DNA from: Haliea salexigens DSM 19537
Lineage (GTDB): Bacteria > Pseudomonadota > Gammaproteobacteria > Pseudomonadales > Halieaceae
NCBI RefSeq assembly: GCF_000423125.1
Contig: NZ_AUHJ01000004.1
Span: forward strand, 62,001 to 126,000
Length of the DNA: 64,000 nucleotides
Reading direction: 5' to 3'
Part shown: one piece after another, positions 7,832-16,414 of the stretch
How the letters are laid out: each line of letters opens with the position of its first letter
How positions within the stretch are numbered: the first letter of the stretch is position 1
Notes under the pieces: generated by a model
The model's database searches: none
Told to the model about the DNA's origin: nothing
What the model saw: the letters and a program-made list of their open reading frames with translations, nothing else
Made by a program: the position numbers and the translations under genes

Positions 7832-9856
7832 ATGCGGCGTGACAATCAACCCTGGGCATCGCTGCCAGCGCGCCACGTTCCCAGCGGGGACTTTGTTGTT
7901 CCGCCTGGCACCGGCACTGCCAGCGAATCGGTTAGCAAGCGCAGTTCAGCCGCGCAGCAGGAGCACAGGGCGCTCTCCGGGACGCACCTCGAGAAACGCT
8001 GGCAAGAACACAGCGCGCGCGTCTTCACGATAGCCGCCACCGGTTTTGGCAGCGGGCTCGACTTTCTCCTCACCTGGCAGCGCTGGCGGACACGCGAGCA
8101 CCCGGCGGCTGGCGCACAGCGCTTGCACTACATTGCCATTGACCGGCTGCCAGTCGCAGGCAGCGATCTGGCCGCGAGCCTCGCAGCCTGGCCCCACCTG
8201 GCGGAACTCGGCGATACACTGCGCAGGCACTACCCACAGCCCCTACCCGGTGTACACCGGGCAATTTTTGACTCAGGTGCAGTCACGCTGGACCTGTGGT
8301 GGGGCGCGGTGGATGAGGTGCTCGCGGATCTCGGCCAGGGCAACACGGCACTCGTGGACGATTGGCACCTTTGTGCCGATGATCCCGACAGCAGCGAACA
8401 CTCAGGGCTCGAAAGCCTGTGGCCACAGATCGCGGCGCTCAGCCGCCCAGGTGCCACCTTCGCCATGCCCGCGCCGGCAGGTAGCCCCCTTGCAGGTAGC
8501 GTGGCGATGGGGCTTGCTGTGCGCCACGGGCAGCACTCGACCACCACAGGGAAAAAGCCGCGCAGCGCGCAGGCGCGCCAGAGCCAGCACAAAGCTACCG
8601 CCGGGGCGCCGCGCTGGGACCTGCCCTGGCACAGCCGCACACCACCTGGCCAGGTGCTGGTGCTGGGGGCGGGCCTGGCCGGTTGCCACACCGCGGCAGC
8701 GTTGGTGCGGCGCGGCCTCGAGGTCACCGTGCTGGAACGCGGAAAGCCGGCCCAGGCGGCATCGGGCAACGCCCAGGGGGTCATGTACACCCGGCTTTCA
8801 CACCGTCATTCGGCCCTGACTGACTTCGCCCTCTGCAGTTTCGACTTCGCGGTACGCCAATACGCCGCCGCGTTTGCCAGCGGCGCACTGCACGAGGGTG
8901 AGGACGGGGCGCTGTGCGGCAGCTTTCACCAGGTCACCAACATCGCCGAGCTGGAGCGGATGCGGCCCCTGCTGCATGCAGTACCAGAGCTTGCCCAGGT
9001 CGCGGACGCCGAACGAGCGTCGCAACTCATCGGTATTCAGCAGACCAGCGCCGGCTACTGGTATCCGCGGTCAGGCTGGTTGTCACCACCCGCCGTATGC
9101 CGCGCCCTGCTGCAACAGCCCGGCATCGTGCTGAGAGAGCACTGCGGAGCGCTGCGGTTGCAGCGTAACGGCCAAAACTGGCAGGCGCTGAATGCAGCCG
9201 GCGAACTCGTGGCGGCAGCTCCCGCCGTGGTGGTCGCCGCGGGCACAGCCTGCAGCACGCTCGACGGGCTGGACTGGCTGCCACTGCGTGCGATACGCGG
9301 CCAAACCACGCAACTGCCCGCACTGCCTGAGCTGGCGCCTTTGCGCGCGGCACTCTGTCACCGGGGTTACATTGCCCCTGCCCGAGGTGGAGAGCACTGT
9401 ATCGGCGCCACCTTCGGGCCCGGTGACACCGACCCTGACCTGCGCGCCGCAGACCAAGCCTACAACCTCGCGCAGTTGCGCGCCGCATTGCCGACACTTG
9501 CCAAGCCACTGGCGACGCTGGAGGATAGCGCTCTGCCCGGGCGCACCCAATGGCGCTGCGCCAGTCCGGACTATCTGCCGTTGGTGGGGCCCGCGCCCGA
9601 CCGGGCGATGTTTCTGCAGCGCTTCGCGGCGTTGCGTGACAACGCGCGCCGCGCTATCGAGGCGGAGGGTGCCTATATTGAAGGCCTCTACCTCAATACC
9701 GGGCACGGCTCCCGTGGACTCACCTCCACACCACTGGCGGCGGAACTGCTGGCAAGCCAGCTGTGTGGCGAGTCGCTGCCCGTCGAACCGGAAATACTGC
9801 GCGCCCTGGCGCCGGCGCGCTTTCTACTACGCGACCTGGGGAGAAACCGGATTTGA
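7832..9856 (+). CDS. mnmC: MnmC-type bifunctional tRNA wobble-uridine modification protein, methyltransferase half degenerate
   Basis: MnmC finishes 5-methylaminomethyl-uridine at tRNA position 34: the C-terminal FAD domain converts cmnm5U to nm5U and the N-terminal MnmD domain methylates it. At 674 aa the length matches E. coli (668). The FAD half is intact: VLVLGAGLAGCHTAAAL near residue 275, QAASGNAQGVMYTRLS, SGWLSPP, and GHGSRGLTSTPLAAELLASQL at the end. In the N-terminal half only the SAM-binding TGFGSGLDFL and the DLWWG region are recognisable. The signature LDGFAPAKNP-type catalytic segment is replaced by HLCADDPDSSEHSG after a conserved VDDW, the KREM segment is gone, and the FDDVYFS segment is not recognisable. 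The other frames do not contain these motifs, so this is divergence rather than a recent frameshift. Start is uncertain. Confidence 0.85.
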   Translation: MRRDNQPWASLPARHVPSGDFVVPPGTGTASESVSKRSSAAQQEHRALSGTHLEKRWQEHSARVFTIAATGFGSGLDFLLTWQRWRTREHPAAGAQRLHYIAIDRLPVAGSDLAASLAAWPHLAELGDTLRRHYPQPLPGVHRAIFDSGAVTLDLWWGAVDEVLADLGQGNTALVDDWHLCADDPDSSEHSGLESLWPQIAALSRPGATFAMPAPAGSPLAGSVAMGLAVRHGQHSTTTGKKPRSAQARQSQHKATAGAPRWDLPWHSRTPPGQVLVLGAGLAGCHTAAALVRRGLEVTVLERGKPAQAASGNAQGVMYTRLSHRHSALTDFALCSFDFAVRQYAAAFASGALHEGEDGALCGSFHQVTNIAELERMRPLLHAVPELAQVADAERASQLIGIQQTSAGYWYPRSGWLSPPAVCRALLQQPGIVLREHCGALRLQRNGQNWQALNAAGELVAAAPAVVVAAGTACSTLDGLDWLPLRAIRGQTTQLPALPELAPLRAALCHRGYIAPARGGEHCIGATFGPGDTDPDLRAADQAYNLAQLRAALPTLAKPLATLEDSALPGRTQWRCASPDYLPLVGPAPDRAMFLQRFAALRDNARRAIEAEGAYIEGLYLNTGHGSRGLTSTPLAAELLASQLCGESLPVEPEILRALAPARFLLRDLGRNRI

Positions 9857-10635
9857 AAGCTTGTCACCTGATCTGCAGCGCGCTGCTCGCGCTTGTCGCG
9901 CTCACCGCATCCGCTACCGAACGCTACACCTTCAAGATTCTGGAAAAGAAGCCCCAGTCGCGCAGCCATTTCGTCCAGGGCCTGCAGATTATTGACGGCA
10001 TGCTGTTTGTGGGGACCGGCGGCTACGGGCAGTCACGGTTGCTGCAGTACCGTTTCACCGATGGCGAACTGCTGGCCGAGCAGCGTCTGCACCCACGCCT
10101 GTTTGGCGAGGGTATTACTGTGTTGGGAGAACACATCTACCAGCTGACCTGGAGGGCACGCAGGCTACTCGTCTACCGCCGAGCCGACCTGCAACCGCTC
10201 GTCGCGCTGTCGATACCGGGCCAGGGCTGGGGCCTGACCCACAATGGCAGCCAGCTGATCTACAGTGACGGCAGCCACCGTCTGTATTTTCTTGATCCTG
10301 ACACCGCACAGCGACAGCGCACTGTCGCTGTGCTCGAAGACGGCATGCCGGTGGCGCGGCTGAATGAGCTGGAGTGGATCGACGGCGCCGTCTGGGCGAA
10401 CGTCTGGCAGGAAGACCGCATCGTGATCATCGATCCGGCAACCGGTGAAGTCACCGGCAGTATCGACCTTCAGGGCCTGCTGCCATTACCGGAGCGCGAG
10501 CCGTCTACTGACGTGCTCAACGGCATTGCCGTGAACCCCGAGGACGGTGGCATTTGGGTAACCGGCAAGAACTGGCCCTGGATGTACCGTATCGAAGTGC
10601 GTCCCGCCACCGCAGCCGGGCCTGTTTCGCGCTAG
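9853..10635 (+). CDS. Glutaminyl-peptide cyclotransferase (glutamine cyclotransferase, beta-propeller type)
   Basis: Secreted enzyme that cyclises N-terminal glutamine to pyroglutamate. The start is a TTG at 9853 that overlaps the mnmC stop (TTGA) with GGGGAG about 8 nt upstream; it gives a normal signal peptide (KACHLICSALLALVALTASA). The rest is a five-bladed propeller typical of glutamine cyclotransferases: HFVQGLQI, GTGGYGQSRL, FGEGITVLGEHIYQLTW, GWGLTHNGSQLIYSDGS, LNELEWIDGAVWANVW and VLNGIAVNPEDGGIWVTGKNWP are all family motifs. Length 260 aa is usual. It is translationally coupled to mnmC. The physiological substrate is unknown; protection of exported peptides is the common suggestion. 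Confidence 0.88.
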   Translation: MKACHLICSALLALVALTASATERYTFKILEKKPQSRSHFVQGLQIIDGMLFVGTGGYGQSRLLQYRFTDGELLAEQRLHPRLFGEGITVLGEHIYQLTWRARRLLVYRRADLQPLVALSIPGQGWGLTHNGSQLIYSDGSHRLYFLDPDTAQRQRTVAVLEDGMPVARLNELEWIDGAVWANVWQEDRIVIIDPATGEVTGSIDLQGLLPLPEREPSTDVLNGIAVNPEDGGIWVTGKNWPWMYRIEVRPATAAGPVSR

Positions 10636-10670
10636 AATGGCGCCTACACTTTGTTTACGACAGGACAGGT

Positions 10671-13625
10671 ATGAACCAGATGATTCCCGGCGGGGCACAG
10701 AGCCACGCCGCATTCCAGCTTTTGCGCAGCCACGAGATCGAGTCGCTGCAGCTGCGGGTCGAGCAATACGAACACACCGCCACGGGGGCGATGCACTACC
10801 ACCTGGCCTCGAAAAACAGTGAGAACGTGTTTCTGGTAGCGTTGCGCACGGTGCCGACGGACTCTACCGGCGTGGCGCATATTCTGGAGCATACCGCCCT
10901 GTGCGGTAGCGAGCGCTACCCTGTGCGCGACCCGTTCTTCATGATGCTGCGCCGTTCCCTCAATACGTTCATGAACGCGTTTACCAGTAGCGACTGGACC
11001 GCCTACCCCTTCGCCAGCCAGAACCGCAAGGACTTCGACAACCTGCTCGACGTGTACCTGGACGCGGTGTTTTTCTCCCGCCTCGACCCGCTGGACTTCG
11101 CTCAGGAGGGCCACCGGGTAGATTTCGCGGAGCCCGGCAACCCGGACAGCGACCTGGTATTCAAAGGAGTTGTATTCAATGAAATGAAAGGCGCCATGAG
11201 CTCGGTTTCCAGCACGCTCTGGCAAACCCTGTGCGCACACCTGTTTCCTTCCGTGACTTACCATTACAACAGCGGCGGCGATCCGGAACACATTCCGGAC
11301 CTCAGTTATGCACAACTGAAAGACTTCTACCAGAGCCATTACCACCCCAGCAACGCCATTTTCATGACGTTTGGCGACATTCCCGCACACGAGCACCAGG
11401 CGGTATTCGAAGCCCGTGCCCTGCAACGTTTCCAGCGTCTTGAAGAGCACATCGCCGTGCCCCGCGAGCAGCGCCTGCGCGAGCCGAAGCGAGTGGCAGA
11501 AAGCTACGCGCTGGATGACTCCGGCGATACAAGTGGTAAAACGCACATCGTCATCGGCTGGCTGCTCGGAGAAAGCACGGACCTGCAACAGCAACTGGAA
11601 GCACAACTGCTCTCCAGCGTACTGCTGGACAACAGTGCCTCTCCTCTCATGCACGCGCTGGAGACAACCGACCTGGGACAGGCGCCCTCGCCTCTCTGCG
11701 GGCTAGAAGATTCGCAGCGCGAAATGGTGTTCAGCTGCGGCATCGAAGGCAGCGAGGCGTCGTCGCGGGATGCCGTGGAAGCGCTGGTGCTCGAGGTGAT
11801 CGAGCGCGTGGCACGGGACGGTGTACCGCAGGCGCAACTGGAGGCCGTGCTCCACCAGCTCGAGTTGCATCAACGTGAAGTCACAGGCGGTGGCTACCCC
11901 TATGGCCTGCAGTTGATTCTGCAGGCGCTTGGACCCGCCACCCACTATGCCGACCCGGTGGCCGTGCTGGATCTCGACCCGGTACTGGACACTTTACGCG
12001 CAAAAATCGACGACCCTGGCTACATTCGCCAACTGGCGCGACGCCTGCTACTCGATAACCCCCACCGCGTCACACTGGTCATGACGCCGGATACGCACCT
12101 CTCGCAACGCAGGCTGGAAGCCGAGGCCGAGCGGCTGGCAGCACTCAAGGCGAACATGGATGAGGCCCAGAAGCAGGCGGTTATCGACCTCGCAGAGCAA
12201 TTGGAGAAGCGCCAGAAACGCAGCGATGACCCGGGTGTGCTGCCGTGTGTGACGCTGGCTGACGTGCCGGAGCGACTGCCGGAACTCGAGTGCACTGAGC
12301 ACACTCAGGGCCCGCTGCGCCTCACCAGTTATACCCAGGGTACGAACGGGCTGGTCTACCAGCACCTCGTGGCTCCGCTGCCCGCCCTTGATAGCGAGGC
12401 TATTTCGTTGCTGCCCCTGTACGCGCGAATGCTGACCGAGGTGGGACTCGGCGACGAAAGCTACCTGGAGGTACAGCACCGCCAGGCCGCGAGCGTAGGC
12501 AGCATCAGCGCCAGCACATCGCTGCGCAGCGCAGTGGATGACGCACAACAGCTGCAAGGATTCTTTTCGCTGTCATCGCGGGCTCTGGCACGCAATAGCG
12601 GCGCCCAGATCACACTGATGCGTGACACCCTGGAGCAGGTGCGTTTCGATGAAGATGCCCGTCTCAAAGAACTGATCAGCCAGTCCCGGGCGCGGCGCGA
12701 ACAGTCGGTCACCGGCAGCGGTCACGCTCTTGCGATGGCCGCTGCCTGCGCCGGCATGAGTGGCCTGGCGCAAATCAACCACCGGTTGGGCGGACTCGAG
12801 GGCATTCGGCAACTGAAAGCGCTGGACGATCGCCTGCAGCAACCCGCGGCACTCGAAGCCTTGCGCAACGGCTTGCAGGGCATCCACTCTGCCGTTAATG
12901 CCATGCCCCGCCAATTGCTCGCCATTGCCGACGAACACGCCATCTCGGCGGTGTGCAGCGAGGCCTTGCAGCACTGGCGTGATGTGCCCGGCGGCAGCGC
13001 CGGACAGCCTGTTCTCAGCGCCGCTGCAGTGAGTGAAACACGGCGTGAATTCTGGGTTGCCAACACCCAGGTCAACTTTTGCGCCCGCGCCTACCCCACG
13101 GTCGCAATCGGCCACCCCGATGCACCTGCTCTGACTGTACTCGGCGGTTTCCTCCGCAACGGCTATCTGCACCGCGCGATTCGCGAACAAGGCGGCGCGT
13201 ACGGTGGTGGCGCCGGCCAGGATTCGGGTATTGCCGCGTTTCGCTTCTATTCCTACCGCGACCCGAGACTCCTCGATACGCTGCAGGATTTCGATGAGTC
13301 AGTGCGCTGGTTATTGGAAACCCAACACGACCCACGCGCGCTGGAAGAAGCCATTCTTGGCGTAATCAGCAGCCTGGACAAGCCGGCCTCGCCGGCGGGT
13401 GAAGCGCGACAACACTTCTACAACACACTCTTCGGCCGCAGTCACGCACAGCGGGAGGCATTCAGACACGGCATTCTCGCGGTGACACTTGAAGACCTGC
13501 GGCGTGTGACTGCGACCTATCTAACACCCGAGCGCGCGAGCACCGCTGTGGTCAGCAACCAGAAGCAACAGGCAATGCTCGGCTCGGCGCTGGCCGAGCT
13601 CGAGCTGGTGGTGGAGACGCTGTAA
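10671..13625 (+). CDS. PreP-like M16C zinc metalloprotease (presequence protease family)
   Basis: A 984-residue insulinase-family protease. The inverted zinc motif HxxEH is H70-I-L-E73-H74 in the segment VAHILEHTALCGS, followed by YPVRDPFFMMLRRSLNTFMNA, which is specific to the M16C (PreP, Cym1, falcilysin) group; a downstream Glu in KGVVFNEMKG is the third zinc ligand. The M16C-associated middle region and the second half (GGAYGGGAGQDSG) are present. No signal peptide, so probably cytoplasmic, degrading short unstructured peptides. Start: the frame begins upstream at 10554, but that overlaps the preceding gene; the ATG at 10671 has AGGACAGGT immediately before it. Confidence 0.93.
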   Translation: MNQMIPGGAQSHAAFQLLRSHEIESLQLRVEQYEHTATGAMHYHLASKNSENVFLVALRTVPTDSTGVAHILEHTALCGSERYPVRDPFFMMLRRSLNTFMNAFTSSDWTAYPFASQNRKDFDNLLDVYLDAVFFSRLDPLDFAQEGHRVDFAEPGNPDSDLVFKGVVFNEMKGAMSSVSSTLWQTLCAHLFPSVTYHYNSGGDPEHIPDLSYAQLKDFYQSHYHPSNAIFMTFGDIPAHEHQAVFEARALQRFQRLEEHIAVPREQRLREPKRVAESYALDDSGDTSGKTHIVIGWLLGESTDLQQQLEAQLLSSVLLDNSASPLMHALETTDLGQAPSPLCGLEDSQREMVFSCGIEGSEASSRDAVEALVLEVIERVARDGVPQAQLEAVLHQLELHQREVTGGGYPYGLQLILQALGPATHYADPVAVLDLDPVLDTLRAKIDDPGYIRQLARRLLLDNPHRVTLVMTPDTHLSQRRLEAEAERLAALKANMDEAQKQAVIDLAEQLEKRQKRSDDPGVLPCVTLADVPERLPELECTEHTQGPLRLTSYTQGTNGLVYQHLVAPLPALDSEAISLLPLYARMLTEVGLGDESYLEVQHRQAASVGSISASTSLRSAVDDAQQLQGFFSLSSRALARNSGAQITLMRDTLEQVRFDEDARLKELISQSRARREQSVTGSGHALAMAAACAGMSGLAQINHRLGGLEGIRQLKALDDRLQQPAALEALRNGLQGIHSAVNAMPRQLLAIADEHAISAVCSEALQHWRDVPGGSAGQPVLSAAAVSETRREFWVANTQVNFCARAYPTVAIGHPDAPALTVLGGFLRNGYLHRAIREQGGAYGGGAGQDSGIAAFRFYSYRDPRLLDTLQDFDESVRWLLETQHDPRALEEAILGVISSLDKPASPAGEARQHFYNTLFGRSHAQREAFRHGILAVTLEDLRRVTATYLTPERASTAVVSNQKQQAMLGSALAELELVVETL

Positions 13626-13636
13626 CGGCCTCCAGG

Positions 13637-14101
13637 CTACTGGCGCGGGCGATCACCGGGGGAGCCATGCTTCCCGCCCTTCTCACCGCGCGCGCTCTCC
13701 GCTGCATCCAGTTCAGCGCGCTGCTCCTCGTTCAGTAAATCTCGCACAGCTGCGCGAGTTTCTGTCCGGCGGTAGGCGCTGCGCGCGGTCACTTCCCCCA
13801 ATTCGCGCGTCAGTGACTCGCTGGCAGCGGCATCAAAGTTCTCGCCCTGCGCGCGCAGTGCCTCGCGGATTTCCTTCATCCGCGCCCTGTCGTCTGCGCC
13901 CTCAGCTGCGGTTTCCTGCAGCAGCTCACCAATCGCGGACTGTTGCGACTCGGAAAGCTCGAGATGCCGGGTCATGCGCTCCAGCATGCGTTCGGGGTCG
14001 CCCCGTTCCGGCGCGGCGAAACCGGGGGCGGCAGCGATGGCCGCGGCCAGTGCAATGACGGCAGTGCCGCGACGAATAAAACGGTTAGTGCGTGTTTTCA
14101 T
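13637..14101 (-). CDS. Spy/CpxP-like periplasmic LTxxQ-type protein
   Basis: A 154-residue exported protein: signal peptide with twin arginine-like RRGTAVIALAAAIAAAPGFAAP, then a highly charged helical region with the LSESQQSAIGELLQET segment (an LTxxQ-like motif), a second motif near LNEEQRAEL, and a basic, glycine-rich tail. This matches the Spy/CpxP/ZraP group of periplasmic chaperones or sensor inhibitors. It is divergent from the CpxR/CpxA-like pair, and the CpxR-type boxes lie about 60 to 90 bp upstream of its start, as expected for a member of the same envelope-stress circuit. ATG at 14101 has AGGAGAG 4 to 5 nt upstream. Whether it feeds back on the sensor kinase like CpxP is inference. 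Confidence 0.8.
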   Translation of the reverse strand: MKTRTNRFIRRGTAVIALAAAIAAAPGFAAPERGDPERMLERMTRHLELSESQQSAIGELLQETAAEGADDRARMKEIREALRAQGENFDAAASESLTRELGEVTARSAYRRTETRAAVRDLLNEEQRAELDAAESARGEKGGKHGSPGDRPRQ

Positions 14102-14161
14102 GACTCTCTCCTGTGAATGAAACGCAGGATCATAATAGGTCGGCGGGCGGTTAAGCAGTGC

Positions 14162-14190
14162 GTAGAGAGCGTAAAGAAGCGTAAAGAATG
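14162..14190. promoter_or_regulatory. CpxR-type operator: GTAAA-N5-GTAAA with a third phased half-site
   Basis: GTAAAGAAGCGTAAA at 14171-14185 is an exact match to the known CpxR consensus GTAAA-N5-GTAAA. A degenerate copy (GTAGAGAGC) at 14162 gives three head-to-tail repeats of 9 to 10 bp. Candidate -10 elements lie on both sides: TATCAT at 14196-14201 for the regulator gene and TATTAT (reverse strand, 14132-14137) for the spy-like gene. The sites therefore sit where one response regulator could activate both divergent promoters. Confidence 0.75.
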
Positions 14191-14273
14191 GTTGTTATCA
14201 TGCTGCGGCCGTGGTGTTTCGCAACGCCTCACGGCACACTGTGCCCGTATTCAACGCGAGTAGCACCGCCCTG

Positions 14274-14978
14274 ATGGACCCACGCATACTGCTGATTGAT
14301 GACGACCGGGAACTGTGTCAGTTGCTGCGCGAGTTCCTGTCGTCCGATGGCTTTGCGGTCGACAGCTGCCACGACGGCGCCGAAGCATTGCAGGTTGCCC
14401 AGAGCACAACGTATGAGGCCATCATACTCGACGTGATGCTGCCGGGCATGCAGGGGCTTGAACTGTTGCGCCGCCTGCGCAGCGCCAACGTCAGCACACC
14501 CGTACTGATGTTGACTGCGCGCGGCGAGGATACGGACCGGATCGTCGGGCTCGAACTCGGGGCCGATGACTATCTTGCCAAGCCCTGCAATCCGCGCGAG
14601 CTTGCCGCGCGGCTGCGGGCTATTCTGCGGCGTGCGGGCAACCAGGGTTCATCTGCGCGCGGCGACACCATCGTCGGTCTGCTTGCCATCAACGCCGCCG
14701 AGCGCACGGCCACCTGGAACAGCCTGGACCTGCAGTTGACCAGCGCCGAGTTCAATATCCTGCGCATCCTGCTGCAGCATGCCGGCAGTGTGGTCAGCAA
14801 GGATCAACTGAGCCAGCAGGCCCTGGGACGCCCCCTGTCGGCCTATGATCGCAGTGTTGACGTTCATATCAGTAAAATTCGCAAGAAGCTGCTTGCCTGC
14901 GGCGGTGCCGGCAACCTCATCACCAGTGTGCGTGGCGCGGGCTATCAGTATCTGGTGCAGGGAAATGGCATACGATGA
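14274..14978 (+). CDS. cpxR: CpxR-like OmpR-family response regulator
   Basis: Receiver domain with the acidic pocket D9-D10-D11 and phospho-acceptor D53 (AIILDVMLPGMQG), the conserved Thr in MLTARGED and Lys in DDYLAKPCNPREL, then an OmpR/PhoB winged helix at the C-terminus ending in ITSVRGAGYQYL. The frame is open from a GTG at 14211, but the ATG at 14274 gives the standard MDPRILLIDDD start, so I use it (234 aa). It overlaps the kinase gene by 4 bp (ATGA). The upstream GTAAA repeats argue for CpxR identity and autoregulation; without them it would only be an OmpR-family regulator. Confidence 0.88.
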   Translation: MDPRILLIDDDRELCQLLREFLSSDGFAVDSCHDGAEALQVAQSTTYEAIILDVMLPGMQGLELLRRLRSANVSTPVLMLTARGEDTDRIVGLELGADDYLAKPCNPRELAARLRAILRRAGNQGSSARGDTIVGLLAINAAERTATWNSLDLQLTSAEFNILRILLQHAGSVVSKDQLSQQALGRPLSAYDRSVDVHISKIRKKLLACGGAGNLITSVRGAGYQYLVQGNGIR

Positions 14979-16357
14979 CCCGCTCCATGCCCCTCTTCCT
15001 GCGTATTTTCCTCGGCTTCTGGCTGGTCACTATCGTTGTCCTGGGCAGCGCAATTTTCGCAGGGAACTACCTCGACACACTCATGCCAAACGTCGGCTCG
15101 CTGACCAGCGATTCGCGTCACCCCGACCGACCGGCTGGGCCACCGCGGGTTTTCGTCCGCCTGCTCTATGAATTACAGAATGCACCGTTGGATGAACTGC
15201 CCCGCATCATTCGAAGTTCGCAGAACAGGCACGATGTCGAGGTCTATCTTCTGGACGCGGCCGGCGATGACCTTTTACAACGCACGGTGCCACCTGCAGC
15301 GGCGCGCGTTGCAGCCCAGCTGGATCGCGACCGACGCCGTGTGTTCCAGCGACGCGGCACGCAGCAACTGCTGGGCCATCAGCTGTACCGTGCGGACTCA
15401 GGTCCGCTGCGGTCGGTATTGATTCTGCGCGCTCCGCGTATACCACTGGTCAACCTGCTGGGCGACAACTTCTGGTTGCGGGCCGGGCTCGCCACGCTGG
15501 TGTCGGGGCTGCTCTGCTACGTCGTATCACGCCTGCTTACAAGGCGTCTTGCTGCCGTGCGTGGCGCGGCACGCAAGCTGGCCGCGGGCGACCTGCAGGC
15601 CCGCATCTCGGTACGTGAAGCGGGCGGCGATGAAACCGACGATCTGGCGCGTGATTTCAACCATATGGCTCGGCTACTCGAAGAGCGCATCAGTGCGCAG
15701 AAGCAACTGTTATCGGATGTGTCACATGAACTTCGTTCACCGCTGGCGCGCCTGCAGGTTGCACTGGGTCTGGCGGAGCAGAACCCGGCCAATGCCACAG
15801 CCCAGCTGCCGCGTATTACACGCGAAGCGCAGCGCCTGGAGAGCCTCGTCGCCGAACTGCTGGAGAGCCAGGCAGAACGCAGTGACCTGGAGCAACACAT
15901 TGATCTCGTCGCGCTGCTCGACGAGCTGTGTGCGGATGCGCGCTTCGAAGTGGGCGACATCAACCGGGTGAAGTTTCACAGCGCTGTAGAAGAAGCCCTG
16001 GTAGTCGGTAACGGCACCCAACTGCGCAAGGCCTTCGACAACGTCTTGCGCAATGCCTGCAGCTACAGCCCCGCGCAAACGGTTATTGACGTCCAGCTGC
16101 GAAAAACCGCGACCCGCTATGAAGTGGTGATCGCCGACCAGGGCCCCGGTGTGCCCGAGGAGGACCTGGCGAGACTATTCGAACCGTTCTATCGCGTGGA
16201 TACAGCGCGTGCCCGCCAGACCGGGGGACACGGTCTGGGCCTGTCGATCGCCCGGCAGGCCTTGATGATGCATGGCGGTACTATCGACGCGCGCAACACC
16301 CGCCCCGGTTTGGCTATGCGGATCAGCCTGCCCGCGTGGGCACAGGACCCTGCGTAA
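14975..16357 (+). CDS. cpxA: CpxA-like sensor histidine kinase
   Basis: A 460-residue membrane kinase. First membrane segment at about residues 8-30 (FLRIFLGFWLVTIVVLGSAIFAG), a periplasmic sensor region of about 130 residues, a second segment near WLRAGLATLVSGLLCYVVS, a HAMP domain (LAAVRGAARKLAAGDLQARI), then the HisKA box LLSDVSHELRSPLARLQ with the phospho-acceptor His, and the ATP-binding N, G1 and G2 boxes (NVLRNACSYSP, DQGPGVPEEDLARLFEPFYR, GGHGLGLSIA). It overlaps the regulator by 4 bp and is probably co-transcribed. A periplasmic Spy/CpxP-like protein next door could be its accessory inhibitor. The periplasmic domain is proline- and arginine-rich compared with E. coli CpxA. Confidence 0.9.
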   Translation: MTRSMPLFLRIFLGFWLVTIVVLGSAIFAGNYLDTLMPNVGSLTSDSRHPDRPAGPPRVFVRLLYELQNAPLDELPRIIRSSQNRHDVEVYLLDAAGDDLLQRTVPPAAARVAAQLDRDRRRVFQRRGTQQLLGHQLYRADSGPLRSVLILRAPRIPLVNLLGDNFWLRAGLATLVSGLLCYVVSRLLTRRLAAVRGAARKLAAGDLQARISVREAGGDETDDLARDFNHMARLLEERISAQKQLLSDVSHELRSPLARLQVALGLAEQNPANATAQLPRITREAQRLESLVAELLESQAERSDLEQHIDLVALLDELCADARFEVGDINRVKFHSAVEEALVVGNGTQLRKAFDNVLRNACSYSPAQTVIDVQLRKTATRYEVVIADQGPGVPEEDLARLFEPFYRVDTARARQTGGHGLGLSIARQALMMHGGTIDARNTRPGLAMRISLPAWAQDPA

Positions 16358-16414
16358 AGCACTGCAGCAATGCTAGAATCCCGCCACTGACTGACTGGCC
16401 GGAGGCCACACCGC

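Noticed and set aside
7765-7842. Small 25-codon frame overlapping the mnmC start
   Set aside because: No convincing ribosome site or similarity; could be a translation-coupling leader but cannot be supported.
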